From positions 10,001 to 74,000 of the forward strand of contig JAKZAN010000003.1 of NCBI GenBank assembly GCA_023053545.1: a stretch of DNA of 64,000 bases. Direction: 5' to 3'. The stretch's first letter is position 1. Each line of letters starts with the position of its first letter. The DNA is from Lepidurus packardi. Its lineage: Eukaryota > Arthropoda > Branchiopoda > Notostraca > Triopsidae. This document shows, in pieces, positions 1 to 10,053 of this stretch. The position numbers and the translations under genes are program-made. Under the pieces are notes generated by a model, which worked only from the letters and a program-made list of their open reading frames with translations, was not told the DNA's origin and searched no databases.

Positions 1-760
1 TTTCGGTCTGTGGGAAAGAAATTCGCGTTCGCGCTAAGTGTCACAGAAGCGTCAAGAAAAACGACATGATCCACACTGTTGAGTTTCTGCTCAGAACATC
101 AAATGCATGCAAATCGTGGCAAGACTTAATTCTGTCAGCCGTTTGTTCATGCACTGTGGGTCTGCCCGGTATTTGTAATCATGCAATTGCAGCCTTAAAG
201 CTTCTTCATCTCCTGAAAAAAACAAGGATTTCGTGAAGTACCACCGGAGATTTCCTGTACAAGTAAACCTCAACAATGGGGCCACTACCGTACACGCAAC
301 GAATTCACGTTCCGATTATCTGACGGCAGTCATGTAGAGCACAACTTCTATCAGCCTTGTAAGAAACCACGGCTAGATGTCAAACAGAAAGATGCAGTTC
401 TAGAGTTAGCAAACGTCGTACAAAAAAAGAAAGGTTTCTTTTCTGAATACCTATCCGATAGTGTAAACCGATGTTCAACTTCCGGCCAATTAACCCGATA
501 TGGCGAAGTACCTACGAAATCAGCCCTTGTTTATCAGCTGAATACCAACGGGACGGAATTTGACGTAAGTTTCGATATTTTCTTACTTGAGAGTTGTTAA
601 GTTAAAGTTTGTCTTTTAGGTTGAAAGCAACATTCGTCAAACGGTTTTGAATAATGTTACACAACTGCCGCAAAGTACTTGGAATGGATTCGAAATGAAC
701 GTTCCGGAACGCTATAAATATTCCGAACGAAATATGTCTCCGTCCGAATGTAAGCTGTTA
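1..760 (+). pseudogene. 5' part of SWIM-finger / YqaJ-nuclease gene, cut by Polinton P1
   Basis: The frame starting at base 3 reads a SWIM-type zinc-finger motif at about 150-200 (CSC, seven residues, then CNH, followed by an alanine/leucine-rich helix) before a stop near 233. Further open stretches run from about 290 to 570, where a GTAAGT donor occurs, and from a TTTTAG acceptor near 620 to 760. Reading then resumes in frame after the Polinton at 18083. SWIM fingers bind DNA or protein and precede YqaJ nucleases in many transposon-linked animal proteins (family knowledge). The stop after the SWIM motif may be decay or an unmodelled intron. The gene begins outside the window. Confidence 0.6.
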
Positions 761-766
761 AACGGT
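761..766. repeat. 6-bp target site duplication AACGGT, left of P1
   Basis: AACGGT directly precedes the left terminal repeat and recurs at 18077-18082 directly after the right one. A 6-bp duplication is the Polinton hallmark. Removing P1 and one copy restores an open frame in the YqaJ gene. Confidence 0.95.
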
Positions 767-1620
767 AGTAGTATAGGTACCACCATTACTGCAACTTCCA
801 TTACTGCAGCACCAATAGGAAGCCTCCATTTCCCCCAAGACCCGCCCCTTTTACGGCTGCACCAATAGGATGCCTCCATTTCTCCCCTAGTCCCCCACCC
901 TGACGCCTGCGCAGTATGGTTTGACAACACCAAGTCCCTAGCGTTTCCGCCACTTTCACGTTGGCGCTGTCCTCACAATTGAGCAGCTGTCGTGTCGACA
1001 ACAGTGTCCTCCGCAAACAAACTTAATTACCATTAAAGTTAAAGACACTTTTTCGGACTCGACATTAAAGTTAAAAACACTTTTTCAGGATTACCATTAA
1101 AGTTCAAGACACTTTTTCAGGATTACCATTAAAGTTAAGGACACTTTTTCAGATTCGACATTAAAGTTAAAGACACTTTTTCGAGAATAGACATTAAAGT
1201 TAAAGACACTTTTTCGAGAATAGACATTAAAGTTAAAGACTCTTTTTCACAAAATACACATTTAAGTTAAAGACACTTTTTCAGATTCGACATTAAAGTT
1301 AAAGACACTTTTTCGAGAATACACATTTAAGTAAAGACACTTTTTCAAAAATAGACATTAAAGTTAATGACACTTTTTCGGAGATAGACATTTAAGTTAA
1401 AGACACTTTTTGTAAGTTTAACCTTCGAAATGTATTTTCTTTCAACAAACACAATTACAAATTCATTCAAAATAATGGTTGGTGGTTTCACTACACTGTA
1501 AGATTTTTTTTGGAGAGTGTGCCATCATGCTCATCAGGCTATCAACTGTTGCACACACACTGATAACACCAACTCTTGCGTTTGCGCAGCCCCTCTGGCT
1601 AGGATGCTTGTCAGCTCACA
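767..1620 (+). repeat. P1 left terminal inverted repeat
   Basis: This is the reverse complement of 17179-18076. The repeats start AGTAGTATAGGTACC and end internally at TGTCAGCTCACA. They differ in length because the internal 32-bp minisatellite has different copy numbers. The inner 110 bases resemble the leader of the gene at 16035. From 1621 to 1895 the sequence partly resembles that leader further upstream and I see no gene there. Confidence 0.93.
1030..1411 (+). repeat. 32-bp minisatellite inside left TIR, about 12 units
   Basis: Units share the core ATTAAAGTTAAAGACACTTT followed by TTC and a variable 8-10-base linker. I count about 12 degenerate units here, 13 in the right TIR and 9 in the P2 TIR. 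Such subterminal arrays could be binding sites for integrase or replication proteins (inference). Confidence 0.93.
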
Positions 1621-1895
1621 CCCCCCTCAAGCTCCTGTGTTGGCCAATCCTCACTCTTCCATCGTTATGATTCCTCAGATGAGCGCGCTTGACAACCCCC
1701 TCTTTGACATCTGTGCAACCCTTAGACTGAACAGTTTCAAAATCCCCAATTCTCACAACCACACACCCACACACACATTCCAACCAGGGTGTTTGACAAA
1801 CTCAAGGCTATCACCAGCACGTCTCCTGTTTATGAAACCAGTGGAACCAACACAGATCAACACGATGGTTCAATAAACTCTGCTAGAGCATAAGA

Positions 1896-2339
1896 ATGAC
1901 TGAAGACTTGGCTGTAGTCTATTTGAGATTAGTTGACAGCATCCCTGTGGAGTTAACTTCATGTTTTATTAATTCCAAATTATCTCGAAACAATTTTTAC
2001 TACCAACATTTCACATGGGGAAATGACCATGATCAAGACTGGTCCTTTGACACGATGGGTGTTTTCTTCAATCATCTAGCCCACTCAATCCGAAAATATC
2101 GAGTTTTAACATGGGGCGATCCCTCGTTTGAAATTCTCTCACAAGGACTTCAACAACCCATTGAGAACTTGGCAGGATACAATTGCCCTGCAGTCAACGA
2201 AATTTTCTGTCCATTTGAACCACCCTATTGTCCTAAACATCAAACAACCCCAACTCTTTGTACGCTATTCCAAACCTACAAATTCGCTTATTGGTTAACC
2301 CGAGATGTAGAACGAATCAATGTAAATACACGTTGTTAA
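1896..2339 (+). CDS. Polinton P1 hypothetical protein, 147 aa
   Basis: An ATG-started open frame lies just inside the left terminal repeat, transcribed inward. The product is rich in aromatic residues and cysteines (a CPxxxEIFCPFEPPYCP stretch near residues 93-112) with no domain I recognise and no signal peptide or membrane segment. P2 does not reach this region inside the window, so there is no second copy for comparison. Terminal unknown genes are common in Polintons. The function is unknown. The 280 bases after it up to 2621 hold nothing I recognise. Confidence 0.5.
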   Translation: MTEDLAVVYLRLVDSIPVELTSCFINSKLSRNNFYYQHFTWGNDHDQDWSFDTMGVFFNHLAHSIRKYRVLTWGDPSFEILSQGLQQPIENLAGYNCPAVNEIFCPFEPPYCPKHQTTPTLCTLFQTYKFAYWLTRDVERINVNTRC

Positions 2340-2621
2340 ATAATTTCGAGACTTATATTTGAATGTTGCGCCGCACACATATACACACAACTTATAGATG
2401 TCGCCTTATGCGTACAACAACAACAAACACGAGGTTAAAAGAAATCCTTTTCACAATTCATGTCGAAACGAACACTAGTTATTAGTGCTTCTGTGTTGTA
2501 CAGTGCAGAATAACCCATGTTGAAACTTTGTCGCATAAGATCTGATTTTAACTTCACTCTGAGGAAAGAGTAAGCATACAAAATAGCAATATACACACAA
2601 GATTTGATCTTATATACTTAC

Positions 2622-2948
2622 TTATTTATTCGTAATATCTTTTTCGCACCCAGGTCCAGGACGCGCCTGACAATCAAACGCAAAAGCTGGCTTGGAGATC
2701 TTGGTTTTAATAAAGGTGTCTGCATGCAGATAAAGACAGCGTCCAGTTTCGTAAGACATGAACCTTATGGCACGATGCGTATAGTAACAGTTAAATAAGA
2801 AATCGCGACATCTAATATCATCGCAATGGATATCACAATATTCTCGATTAGGTCCCACTTGCATGTAAAAGTTAAAGTAACAGCCAGGTTGGTGTTTATA
2901 TTCGCGCACACCGCTAATTTTTGTTATGTAGCCTATTACTAAAGGCAT
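2622..2948 (-). CDS. Polinton P1 hypothetical protein, about 108 aa
   Basis: This is a minus-strand frame. The upstream part of the frame has only a TTG, so the ATG at 2948 (start MPLVIGYITKI) is the better start. The protein has several cysteines spread through a CDIHCDDIRCRDF stretch and the following residues, and a conserved-looking core of beta-strand character. It faces the small spliced gene at 3168 with about 220 bases between the starts, so a shared divergent promoter is possible. I recognise no family. Confidence 0.45.
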   Translation of the reverse strand: MPLVIGYITKISGVREYKHQPGCYFNFYMQVGPNREYCDIHCDDIRCRDFLFNCYYTHRAIRFMSYETGRCLYLHADTFIKTKISKPAFAFDCQARPGPGCEKDITNK

Positions 2949-3167
2949 TTTATCATGTATGTTAAATACAAGCGAAGTAGAGCTGAAAGCTGATTTTTCC
3001 AACAGACCGTCTGCCTCTTTTATACGTTTAGAGTAAAGTCAAACACCAATCGTAAGCTAGCGGGTTTGTAATGTATGCCACACCCAACGCGCAACTTCCA
3101 CACATTGAAACCTTACAGTATCCAGCGCGCACACTTCAAACTTAACCTCAAACTACAACAAGCAGTC

Positions 3168-3526
3168 ATGGCTTACGGTAAGTTTTCATACCAGTTTGAA
3201 TTTTATATATGTGTCTACACGTGTTTGAACATATTTTGTTTGTAGGAATCGGTCAAGGTAAAGGAAATCAAGTAACAATGAAAACCCCAGCTTTTTTAAA
3301 TTTGGAGACGAATGCTGGTGGGTTATTATCTAATTTGTTATTTATAAACTAATCATTATTTGTGTTGATGTTTTTCTTTCTATTTGTAGAGCATGAAGAT
3401 CTGGATAAATGGTTAGATGCCATGTTGGTAGAATTTCCAATTCTCCAAGATTTGGACGTAACACCAAACACTCAAGCTGCCAACATCCCCGATGTCCCCA
3501 ACATCCCCAATATCAACGTTCCATAA
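3168..3526 (+). CDS. Small three-exon Polinton gene, 72 aa, 3' end at a deletion junction
   Basis: The exons are 3168-3177, 3246-3317 and 3390-3526, with GT-AG introns of 68 and 72 bases. Both junctions are phase-consistent and the joined frame has no stop, which is good evidence for a real gene although each piece is short. The product starts MAYGIGQGKG, has an acidic helix (EHEDLDKWLDAML) and ends in a proline/asparagine tail. The last bases overlap sequence belonging to the truncated ATPase gene (breakpoint near 3520), so the natural C-terminus is probably lost and the stop is borrowed. The function is unknown. Confidence 0.6.
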
Positions 3527-3663
3527 CAATAGCGTATACGTTCAGGACAGGGAGTGAACATTGACGATAGTTGTCGAAGCAGTTGGGCTACCACCTCGCT
3601 TTTACCCGATTGTGAAGAACCAGCAATGAGGATGAGCACTGGATGTCTAAACAACGCCTCCAT
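3519..3663 (-). pseudogene. Truncated Polinton packaging ATPase, N-terminal 48 residues
   Basis: From an ATG at 3663 the frame matches the first 48 residues of the P2 ATPase at 56151, including the Walker A motif GSSQSGKS, and then stops matching near 3520. The rest, including Walker B, is deleted and the following residues come from the neighbouring gene on the other strand. In Polintons this FtsK/HerA-family ATPase is thought to package DNA into capsids. This copy cannot work. Confidence 0.88.
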
Positions 3664-3755
3664 ACTAACAAATGAGTTCCTCCTCTTCTAGTTCCGAGTC
3701 TTTAAGCACTAACACGCCATGAAAATCGTGCTCAGTAGCCCTCAGGACAGCGTTT
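3664..3755. promoter_or_regulatory. Divergent ATPase / PolB intergenic region
   Basis: The ATPase (minus) and PolB (plus) start within about 95 bases of each other and point apart, so any promoters must lie here or inside the 5' ends. The same spacing is kept in P2 (56055-56150). I see no clear TATA box. The P2 PolB ATG is AAG here. Confidence 0.4.
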
Positions 3756-4317
3756 GACAAAGAATTCTGAATATAGTCCAATCTTAGGCGATTTGATTCG
3801 TGAATTGGGTATTGATGTTGATGAGGATGGCGAGTCACAAGCAGGTGCTGGCGAAGAATTCCCCGCTCCACACCCATCAATCCGTACTCGAACTCTCAAT
3901 CGCGGCATCAAGCGTCGACAACGACGTTTGAAACGTCGTCGTCAAATTTTAAATCCTCTGCCAACGATCGCCCTTTCACCACCCCCTCCAACAAGTGTTG
4001 CAGAACCTCTCACACCCAATATACCACCACCGCAATCGATTGAATCTAACCACAATGAATTTTTTGAATTGAATAGTACACTAACTGGACATTTGCGGGA
4101 ATATCGATTGATTGTTGGACCTGAGCATTACCCGATTGTAACAGCCAAACAATTGATGAGCGAGTATAGTTCACAAATTCTCGGATTATTGAAAGTTATA
4201 CTTATCAAACTCGTAAATTGTCATTGTCTGCTCTTGATGATAAACGTTTCTGGCTCCCAGATCTTGTTACCAGTCACGCTTACGGATATTGTAATGAAGA
4301 TGATGAATAAAGTTTAA
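3754..4317 (+). pseudogene. Protein-primed DNA polymerase B, internally deleted (P1)
   Basis: The frame matches the first ~145 codons of the P2 polymerase (acidic leader, basic cluster rich in RRxRRLKRRR, proline-rich linker, first folded segment) and then jumps near 4195 to the last ~40 codons in another frame, so about 3.5 kb present in P2 (52109-55622) is missing. All exonuclease and polymerase motifs are gone. The likely ATG is mutated to AAG and only a TTG remains upstream. P1 keeps GAA where P2 has a stop at the linker. Protein-primed PolB replicates Polinton DNA, and this copy is non-functional. Confidence 0.9.
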
Positions 4318-4373
4318 ATTGTGTCTATAACCCATGTCTAGTTTAGTTGTCACTCAACCTTTGAAGCTGCAAG

Positions 4374-4517
4374 ATGGTTCATGATAAAAGATTTGGGAAG
4401 AAATGGCGCACTCGCTGTCGACAGGTTGCCGCGCAAACCCTTCAAACTCTAGCTGAATGGTTGTCGATTATGACGCGTCTTATTTTAGCCTTTAAAGCGC
4501 GATCTTCGAGTGGGTAA
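4374..4517 (+). pseudogene. Small basic Polinton ORF, truncated by a stop (P1)
   Basis: An ATG frame starting MVHDKRFGKKWRTRCRQ runs 47 codons to TAA at 4515. In P2 (51730-51930) the same position is CAA and the frame continues to 66 residues. It lies between PolB and the pX-like gene, on the same strand. It is arginine/lysine-rich at the N-terminus. I recognise no family. Confidence 0.45.
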
Positions 4518-4563
4518 ACCTTTAGTCGCACACTGGCTTTGGAGGTAAACAGACAACGAGAGG

Positions 4564-4941
4564 ATGTGTCTTAAACAGGTGAAGAAATACAAACCTTATT
4601 TGAAAACTTTATGTCGCTGTCAGCCCAAACTCCGTCAAATTATCCTTCAGAACGCTGACCGACCCCTTATTAACGTTATTTGCGAAATCATCTTGAATTT
4701 AGTCAAGGGTGTTATCCCTCTTCAGGAAAAAGAGAAACAAAAGCTACGTCGTTTCAAGTCTATTCTTCGAGATTTGGCTCAATCCAAACAGAGTTTCCGC
4801 TATCGTCATAAACGAATAGTACAGAAGGGTGGAGGATTTATTTTAAACGTACTTAACCCCGCTTTAGCTTTTTTACGTCGCCATGGCCAAAGCAGCGCGT
4901 CCCATGCGGTTAGTGCCGCTAGACATAGCCAACAAAATTGA
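4564..4941 (+). CDS. pX-like basic protein with hydrophobic tail, up to 125 aa
   Basis: From an ATG, the protein has a basic helical body (about residues 1-85), then a KGGGF step and a hydrophobic stretch (LNVLNPALAFL, about residues 90-103). A basic body followed by glycine-glycine and a hydrophobic segment resembles the adenovirus core protein pX layout and is a recurrent small Polinton protein (inference by layout). The last 59 bases overlap the start of the integrase-containing gene in another frame. P2 has a TAG just before the glycine step, so only P1 keeps the tail. Confidence 0.65.
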   Translation: MCLKQVKKYKPYLKTLCRCQPKLRQIILQNADRPLINVICEIILNLVKGVIPLQEKEKQKLRRFKSILRDLAQSKQSFRYRHKRIVQKGGGFILNVLNPALAFLRRHGQSSASHAVSAARHSQQN

Positions 4942-6948
4942 TCAAGTTTTGCATCGGGAATCGCAGTCTGCCATAAAACCGCCCCCCAGTTTCAAACTAA
5001 CAGAATTTTATCGGGCGGAAGAGGAAATGCGGAATATTCTCAATAATCCTGAATTAAGCATTGAGAATAAGTTGCACCTGTTTGAAAAAACGTTTCAACG
5101 CTACAAGGCTGCTCACCCAGGTCATGAGAGGGCTGCATCGTCAATACATGTTTAAAACCCTCTGTTCCCGCGGTTCCATCTTTAAAACGTGAGGGTGTTG
5201 AGTGTGATTTAACACCCACACGTGTAAACAACACTGGCAGCTGTTCACCACAACCCTTTCAAACACCGATTAATAACATTTCTAAACCCGACATGTATGA
5301 TAGTCCATTGCAGTCAAGTGTTGAAGAGACCCCCAGCGTTACCCAATTTATGGTTAAAGTGGACGACCAATATCGTGAGAAAGCGTTGACAGCTAGCGAG
5401 TATCTTACAAAACCTGAATATGCACACATAATTACAGTTAATCCTGACAGTACTCTAAAACTATATGGGGAAACTATAGAAAACAGCCATGTGTCAGATT
5501 ACATGAGAGATCTCTTTTCACACAACAAGGGTCGCTTTTTACCTCGAATGGATGATTTTTCACGCGCGTTAGCCGATATTAATTTTCCCACCCAGCTTAT
5601 TGTTAAAGAGAAACGGCTAAAAGAGATTGAACGTTTGAAACTGCTCCATTCGCGCGGTATCACTCCACCCAGCCCTAGAGTCACCCGATCGTATAAACGC
5701 GAGCTGGATCAAGTCCTCAGTGGCAAAATTTACTTTGAAATGGTAGAAAAGACATGGCTTACTCGAGACGATTGGCATCAACTCTATACGGATCCTTCGT
5801 CTTTGGGTGCTTATGGTGGTTTACAACGTTTGTTGCATTACGCCAAACAGCAATACCCGAAAGCCGCTAATATTAACCTTACCACCGCCCGTCAAGCTTT
5901 GAGCTATCTTAATAGTTATACTCTACATCGGAACAATCCTCGTCGCTTTCCACGTCGATATGTAATCACTTCTACGCTTCATGATCTTTGGCAGGCTGAT
6001 TTGGTTGATGTACAACGCTGGAGTCGAATGAATAATGGAATGAACTTTCTTTTTACTATTATTGATGTTCATAGTCGTTATCTCTGGGTCTATCCTATCT
6101 CCAACAAGACTGGACCTACTGTACTCGCAACCTTACAACAACATATTACAAACACAAGATTAATACCCAAACATTTCAACATGGATCAGGGTACAGAATT
6201 TCTCAATCACGCGTTCCAAAAATATCTTAAAGACGTAGGTGTCAAATTTTATCTAACTCGGACTCAAGAAACTAAAGCACCGATTGTGGAACGAGTCCAT
6301 CGCACCCTCCTAGAGCGAATCTCGCGTTACATGACTCAACATCATACCGAACGTTTCATAGATGTGTTGCCACAATTAGTGGATAACTACAATCGGAGTT
6401 ACCATCGAACCATTGGTCGGGCTCCTGTGGAAGTCACCGTGGAAAACCAAGATGAGGTAGCTCGACATATTCATAAGATGCGCAGTGCAGCTGTTAAAAC
6501 TCGTCAGCCCACCTTCAGTGTAGGTGATTACGTACGGATTAAAAACGATACAAAACCATTTTTTAATAAAGGCTATATTGTTCAAAACACATACGAGATA
6601 TACAAGATTGAAACGGTGAATCTTACTCAACCTGTAACTTACAATTTAGTTGATCTCCAAAATGAAGATATTATTGGTCAATTTTACGGTATTGAATTAA
6701 CCCATGTGGCGCCACCTAACTTTAAAGCTTTGTACCCCATCGAAAAAGTGCTCAAACAACGTCGCAACTCGGTGGGTGAGACCGAGTACTATATAACATG
6801 GAAAGGTTGGCCAACCGAGTTCAATACTTGGGTAAACGCTCGAGAGTTAACACCTTTCTGGCAAGACTTTGTCCGCACACGGAAGACTTTAAAACCTCCC
6901 AGCAATCTGTATTCGGGTCGCATGCGATCTAGTCGACAGTCACCATGA
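4883..6948 (+). pseudogene. Polinton chromodomain integrase, one frameshift (P1)
   Basis: The frame opens at the ATG at 4883, is broken near 5150 by a 1-base difference from P2 and an early stop at 5155, and continues from about 5160 (next ATG 5293) to 6948. The N-terminal ~190 residues are a Polinton-specific region of unknown role. The retroviral-type catalytic core shows D in LWQADLVDV, D in DQGTEF and E in VERVHRTL. A chromodomain (ITWKGWPTEFNTW) lies near the C-terminus and may target chromatin. The catalytic part is intact here. P2 has an intact N-terminal half but a different frameshift. The stop overlaps the next start as ATGA at 6945. Confidence 0.93.
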
Positions 6949-7813
6949 CCCACAATGAAAAGTATATCACGTTACCTTCTAACTCATCCATGTCGCATTA
7001 TCCTCATAATACTATGAGTAATTATCGAACTCTATTGTGTGAACCAATACATGTCCCTGTAGACGAGTATGAGGTGGCTTTGGTGGAATTTCTATTTGTG
7101 AACAGTATGCATACTTTAAGCGAAGAAGAGAATTTTATGATTGCACACAGTGAAATCAAATCTAAAAAACAGACTGATGGTTTAACCAAAGAAGTAGTAG
7201 AAATTTCATCGAAGGAAGAGCTAACTAAAATCAATTTACACAATTTGGAAGTGTACGATTCTATAGATCGGTTGGTGAGCGATCTCAACAGTGGTCTTGA
7301 CCGTATGTTTCCGACTCTATCGGATAAATCTCGGAGAGTCGAATTTGTTTACCGTGACAAAAAGAAAACAGTGAGCTTGAAACTACCCCGAGTTCCGATT
7401 TGGAAGCTTGCGAAATTATTTTACCGGCACGGGTTAAAGCTATCTTAGGGTTCATGGATCAGGACAAATTACGGGTGGTCAAAGGTCGTGGGGAATGTAA
7501 TTCGAGTCTAACACCAGATCTGAAAAGTGGTGCTCACAATTTATACGTTTATTGTGATATTATCCTGTCGAGTTTCGTGGGGGATACCAGCGCTCCTCTT
7601 TTACGCACCATCCCTCTTTCCACCGATATGAGAGAGGGTGACCTAGTCTCAGTTAGTTTTAATCACAATTACTATATCCCCCTTAGTCGAGGTTACATTG
7701 ATACAATTCACATCTATATTAAGACAGGTACTGGTCTACCTGTTTTATTCCAAGCTGGGACAGTGTCGGCTATACTACATCTACAACGAGTTCGCTCTCA
7801 TGGCGCCTTTTAA
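6945..7813 (+). pseudogene. Penton-like minor capsid protein, one frameshift (P1)
   Basis: The start is the ATG at 6945 and the N-terminal segment has the YPHNT and EYEVALVEF patterns found in Polinton penton-like single-jelly-roll proteins. At about 7385-7390 P1 has four cytosines where P2 has five, shifting the frame. The remaining protein continues in the frame ending at 7813. The expected role is the fivefold-vertex capsid protein (family knowledge). The stop overlaps the ATG of the next gene at 7800. P2 keeps the frame here but is deleted from about codon 206. Confidence 0.87.
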
Positions 7814-8363
7814 GGGATGTTTATCGGTTGAATGTTATATGAAGGCGTTAAACCCACAACAGCGAGGTGGTGGAGGTGAAACTTTTTATCGAGGCAACCA
7901 CCGTCAACGTGGTTATGGATTTTTCTCGCGCTACATAATACCAATTTTCCGTGGATTAGTAGCACCCTCGCTCAGACATCTAGTTAGAAACGTGGCTCGT
8001 GATGTCTCATCGGGTAAGAAATTGACAGACACCATGAAAACTCGAGGTATGGAAAGTTTACAACAAATGGGTCAAGAAATTTTGCAACGCAACACCAACG
8101 ATGCAAAAGCTCAAGTTGGACAAGGGTTCATTCAATTCTTAAACAAAACTCCTCTTCAACGACAGCTCAGTATGTCTAGCACCACAGTTGTGAAAACACC
8201 TCGTCGCCGTCGTCGTCGTCCTCGTCGAAAATTAGCGGGTGCTGTGGCACCTTATCAAACAGGTAGCGGACGTAAACGTAAATCTTCAGCAGTCAAACGT
8301 AAAAAACCTCGTGTCAAGAAGCGCTCAATTAAACGAAAAACAGCCGCCGATATATTCGGTTAG
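7800..8363 (+). CDS. Basic pVI-like virion protein, about 187 aa
   Basis: The ATG at 7800 overlaps the end of the penton frame. A longer frame to 7698 exists but lies inside the penton gene. A glycine-rich start leads to an amphipathic segment (GYGFFSRYIIPIFRGL, about residues 40-56), a helical middle, and a very basic C-terminus with runs such as RRRRRRPRRK and KRKKPRVKKR. A small internal capsid protein with an N-terminal amphipathic helix sits next to the capsid gene in many Polintons and is compared with adenovirus pVI. DNA condensation or membrane activity is inference. The stop abuts the capsid ATG at 8364. Confidence 0.7.
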   Translation: MAPFKGCLSVECYMKALNPQQRGGGGETFYRGNHRQRGYGFFSRYIIPIFRGLVAPSLRHLVRNVARDVSSGKKLTDTMKTRGMESLQQMGQEILQRNTNDAKAQVGQGFIQFLNKTPLQRQLSMSSTTVVKTPRRRRRRPRRKLAGAVAPYQTGSGRKRKSSAVKRKKPRVKKRSIKRKTAADIFG

Positions 8364-9432
8364 ATGGACACCATCCGCGAGGGTAGCACACCTTTCATTT
8401 CAGACAAACTAGACTTGTTGAGTATTCCTCATACTGAAGCTGGTATTAGTCAATCTAAAGATTTTATTGTTCAAACTCGCGCGTCATCCAAAGACAATGT
8501 AGCTCCTATAGAATTTAATTTTTCCACCCACTCCAACCAATTTTTGGATCTGGAACGTCCCCAGCTTTACGTGCAAGTTAAAATTGTACGCAGCGACGGG
8601 GTTAATATTACAGATTCAGATTCTGTTTTTCCAGTCAACAATCTGCTTCATTCGCTCTTTAGTCAAGTTGATCTGTATCTCAACGATACGCTTGTCACTT
8701 CTTCAGGGCAAAATTACGGTTACAAAAGTTTTTTAAATTGTTTGCTACGCCATGGTGAAGAATATCACCGAAGTTTTGGTACTGCTGCTCTCTACGTCAA
8801 AGATGAAAATGCTGACGTTATAGAAACCAGTAGTTCGTCTCTTTTGCGTAAAACTTTCACAGAAAAATCTAAATTAGTGGAACTTATGGGGGTCTTGAAT
8901 GTGGATTTATTCCAATGTCCCAAACTGTTGCTGCCCGATGTAAGCTGCGTCTTACGGTTACATCGACAAGCTGATAGTTTCTTGATTAGCCACAATGCGT
9001 TACCTGCAACACAGACTTATTCCTACAAAGTTGTTATCGAAAAAGCTCAAATGGTGTTGCGAGTTCATACTCTCAATTCTGAATATCGCTTAGGATTGGA
9101 GAAAATGTTGTTGTGGGGTAATGTAGCCAAATATCCTTTTCTTAAAACTGACGTTCGCTCTTTTACCATACCTGCTGGCACCATGCAAAAAACTGTGGAA
9201 GATTCCTACCTGCGTCGCATTCCTCGACGGATAGTTATCGGTTTCTTGCCTACTAAAGCTTTCATGGGTGATTGGCTCAGCAATCCTTACCTGTTTCAAC
9301 ATCATAATGTATCTACCATAAGCGTGTCCCTCAACAATGAAGAAGTTCCTTTTCCAAGTATTCCTGTTGGTTCTGATGAATACCTGTTGGGTTATTACTC
9401 GCTTTTAGATTGTTACAATCTAGTGAACTCAG
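8364..9432 (+). pseudogene. Major capsid protein, N-terminal 356 codons (split by hAT)
   Basis: The ATG directly follows the previous stop. The NNLLHSLFSQVDLYLND pattern (about residues 92-108) and following YGYKSFLNCLL are typical of Polinton double-jelly-roll major capsid proteins, which would form the trimeric hexons of an icosahedral shell. The frame is open until the hAT insertion at 9433 and continues after one duplication copy at 14205-14428, for a total of about 430 codons with no other lesion. P2 lacks this gene entirely. Confidence 0.92.
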
Positions 9433-9561
9433 CAGTGGTGCTGATGGGGGGGGGGTCATGAGGAGTTACTCCTCTTGGCCACTTGGCGGGGGGGGATACC
9501 GCCGAATACAGGGGGGGAAGGGTTTAAACTGCGCCTGAGATGTTAAGTTTATACTTGTGAG

Positions 9562-9725
9562 CAGGGCCGTAGCCAGGGGGGAGGGTCTTTTAAGCCGCCC
9601 CCCCCCCCCGAAATTTGTATTTTATAATGGTAAGGATATGCGAATAGTAAACGCCCAATAAGATTGCATATTGAAAACCCCCTCCAAAGCTTTCCACCCC
9701 CCCCCCCATCCTGGCTACGGCCCTG
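9562..9725. mobile_element. 164-bp hAT-type MITE nested in hAT copy 1
   Basis: Inverted ends CAGGGCCGTAGCCAGG and CCTGGCTACGGCCCTG are flanked by CTTGTGAG on both sides (9554-9561 and 9726-9733), an exact 8-bp duplication. It has no coding capacity, and its ends differ from those of the host hAT, so it was moved by another hAT family. The same insertion is in hAT copy 2, so it predates the spread of this hAT. Confidence 0.92.
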
Positions 9726-10053
9726 CTTGTGAGCATAGGCAACAAGCAAATTTCCAAAAAAATGCATATGACCCCCCCCCCCGAAACTCCCATGCCCACC
9801 CCCCCTTGAAACTCCATATCCCCCCCTTGAAACTCACATGTCCCCCAAGCAAAATTTCATATTGAAATCTTAAATAAATACAAGTGTTTTTTTAAAAATA
9901 ATAGTTGCGTTTTTCTTTGCATACAAAGTTCGAACGTAGTCCGATGAAGCCATATTTACAGTTGCTGTATGTTGCGAGGTGTCGAGGCTGTATTTGCACC
10001 CTATGGTCCAAATTGTTGCAATGAAAAGCTTACAGCAGTTTTAAGGAAAAAAA

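Noticed and set aside
647..1016. Overlapping short frames on both strands at the left TIR
   Set aside because: They lie in non-coding TIR sequence or cross the Polinton boundary.
1030..1411. Regular 32-bp repeats resembling a CRISPR array
   Set aside because: The variable parts are 8-10 bases, too short for spacers, the units are degenerate, and the array is mirrored in the TIRs of a eukaryotic element.
9549..9865. Glycine/proline-rich frames in the hAT 5' region
   Set aside because: They come from C/G homopolymer runs in the MITE and subterminal repeats and differ between copies by run length.
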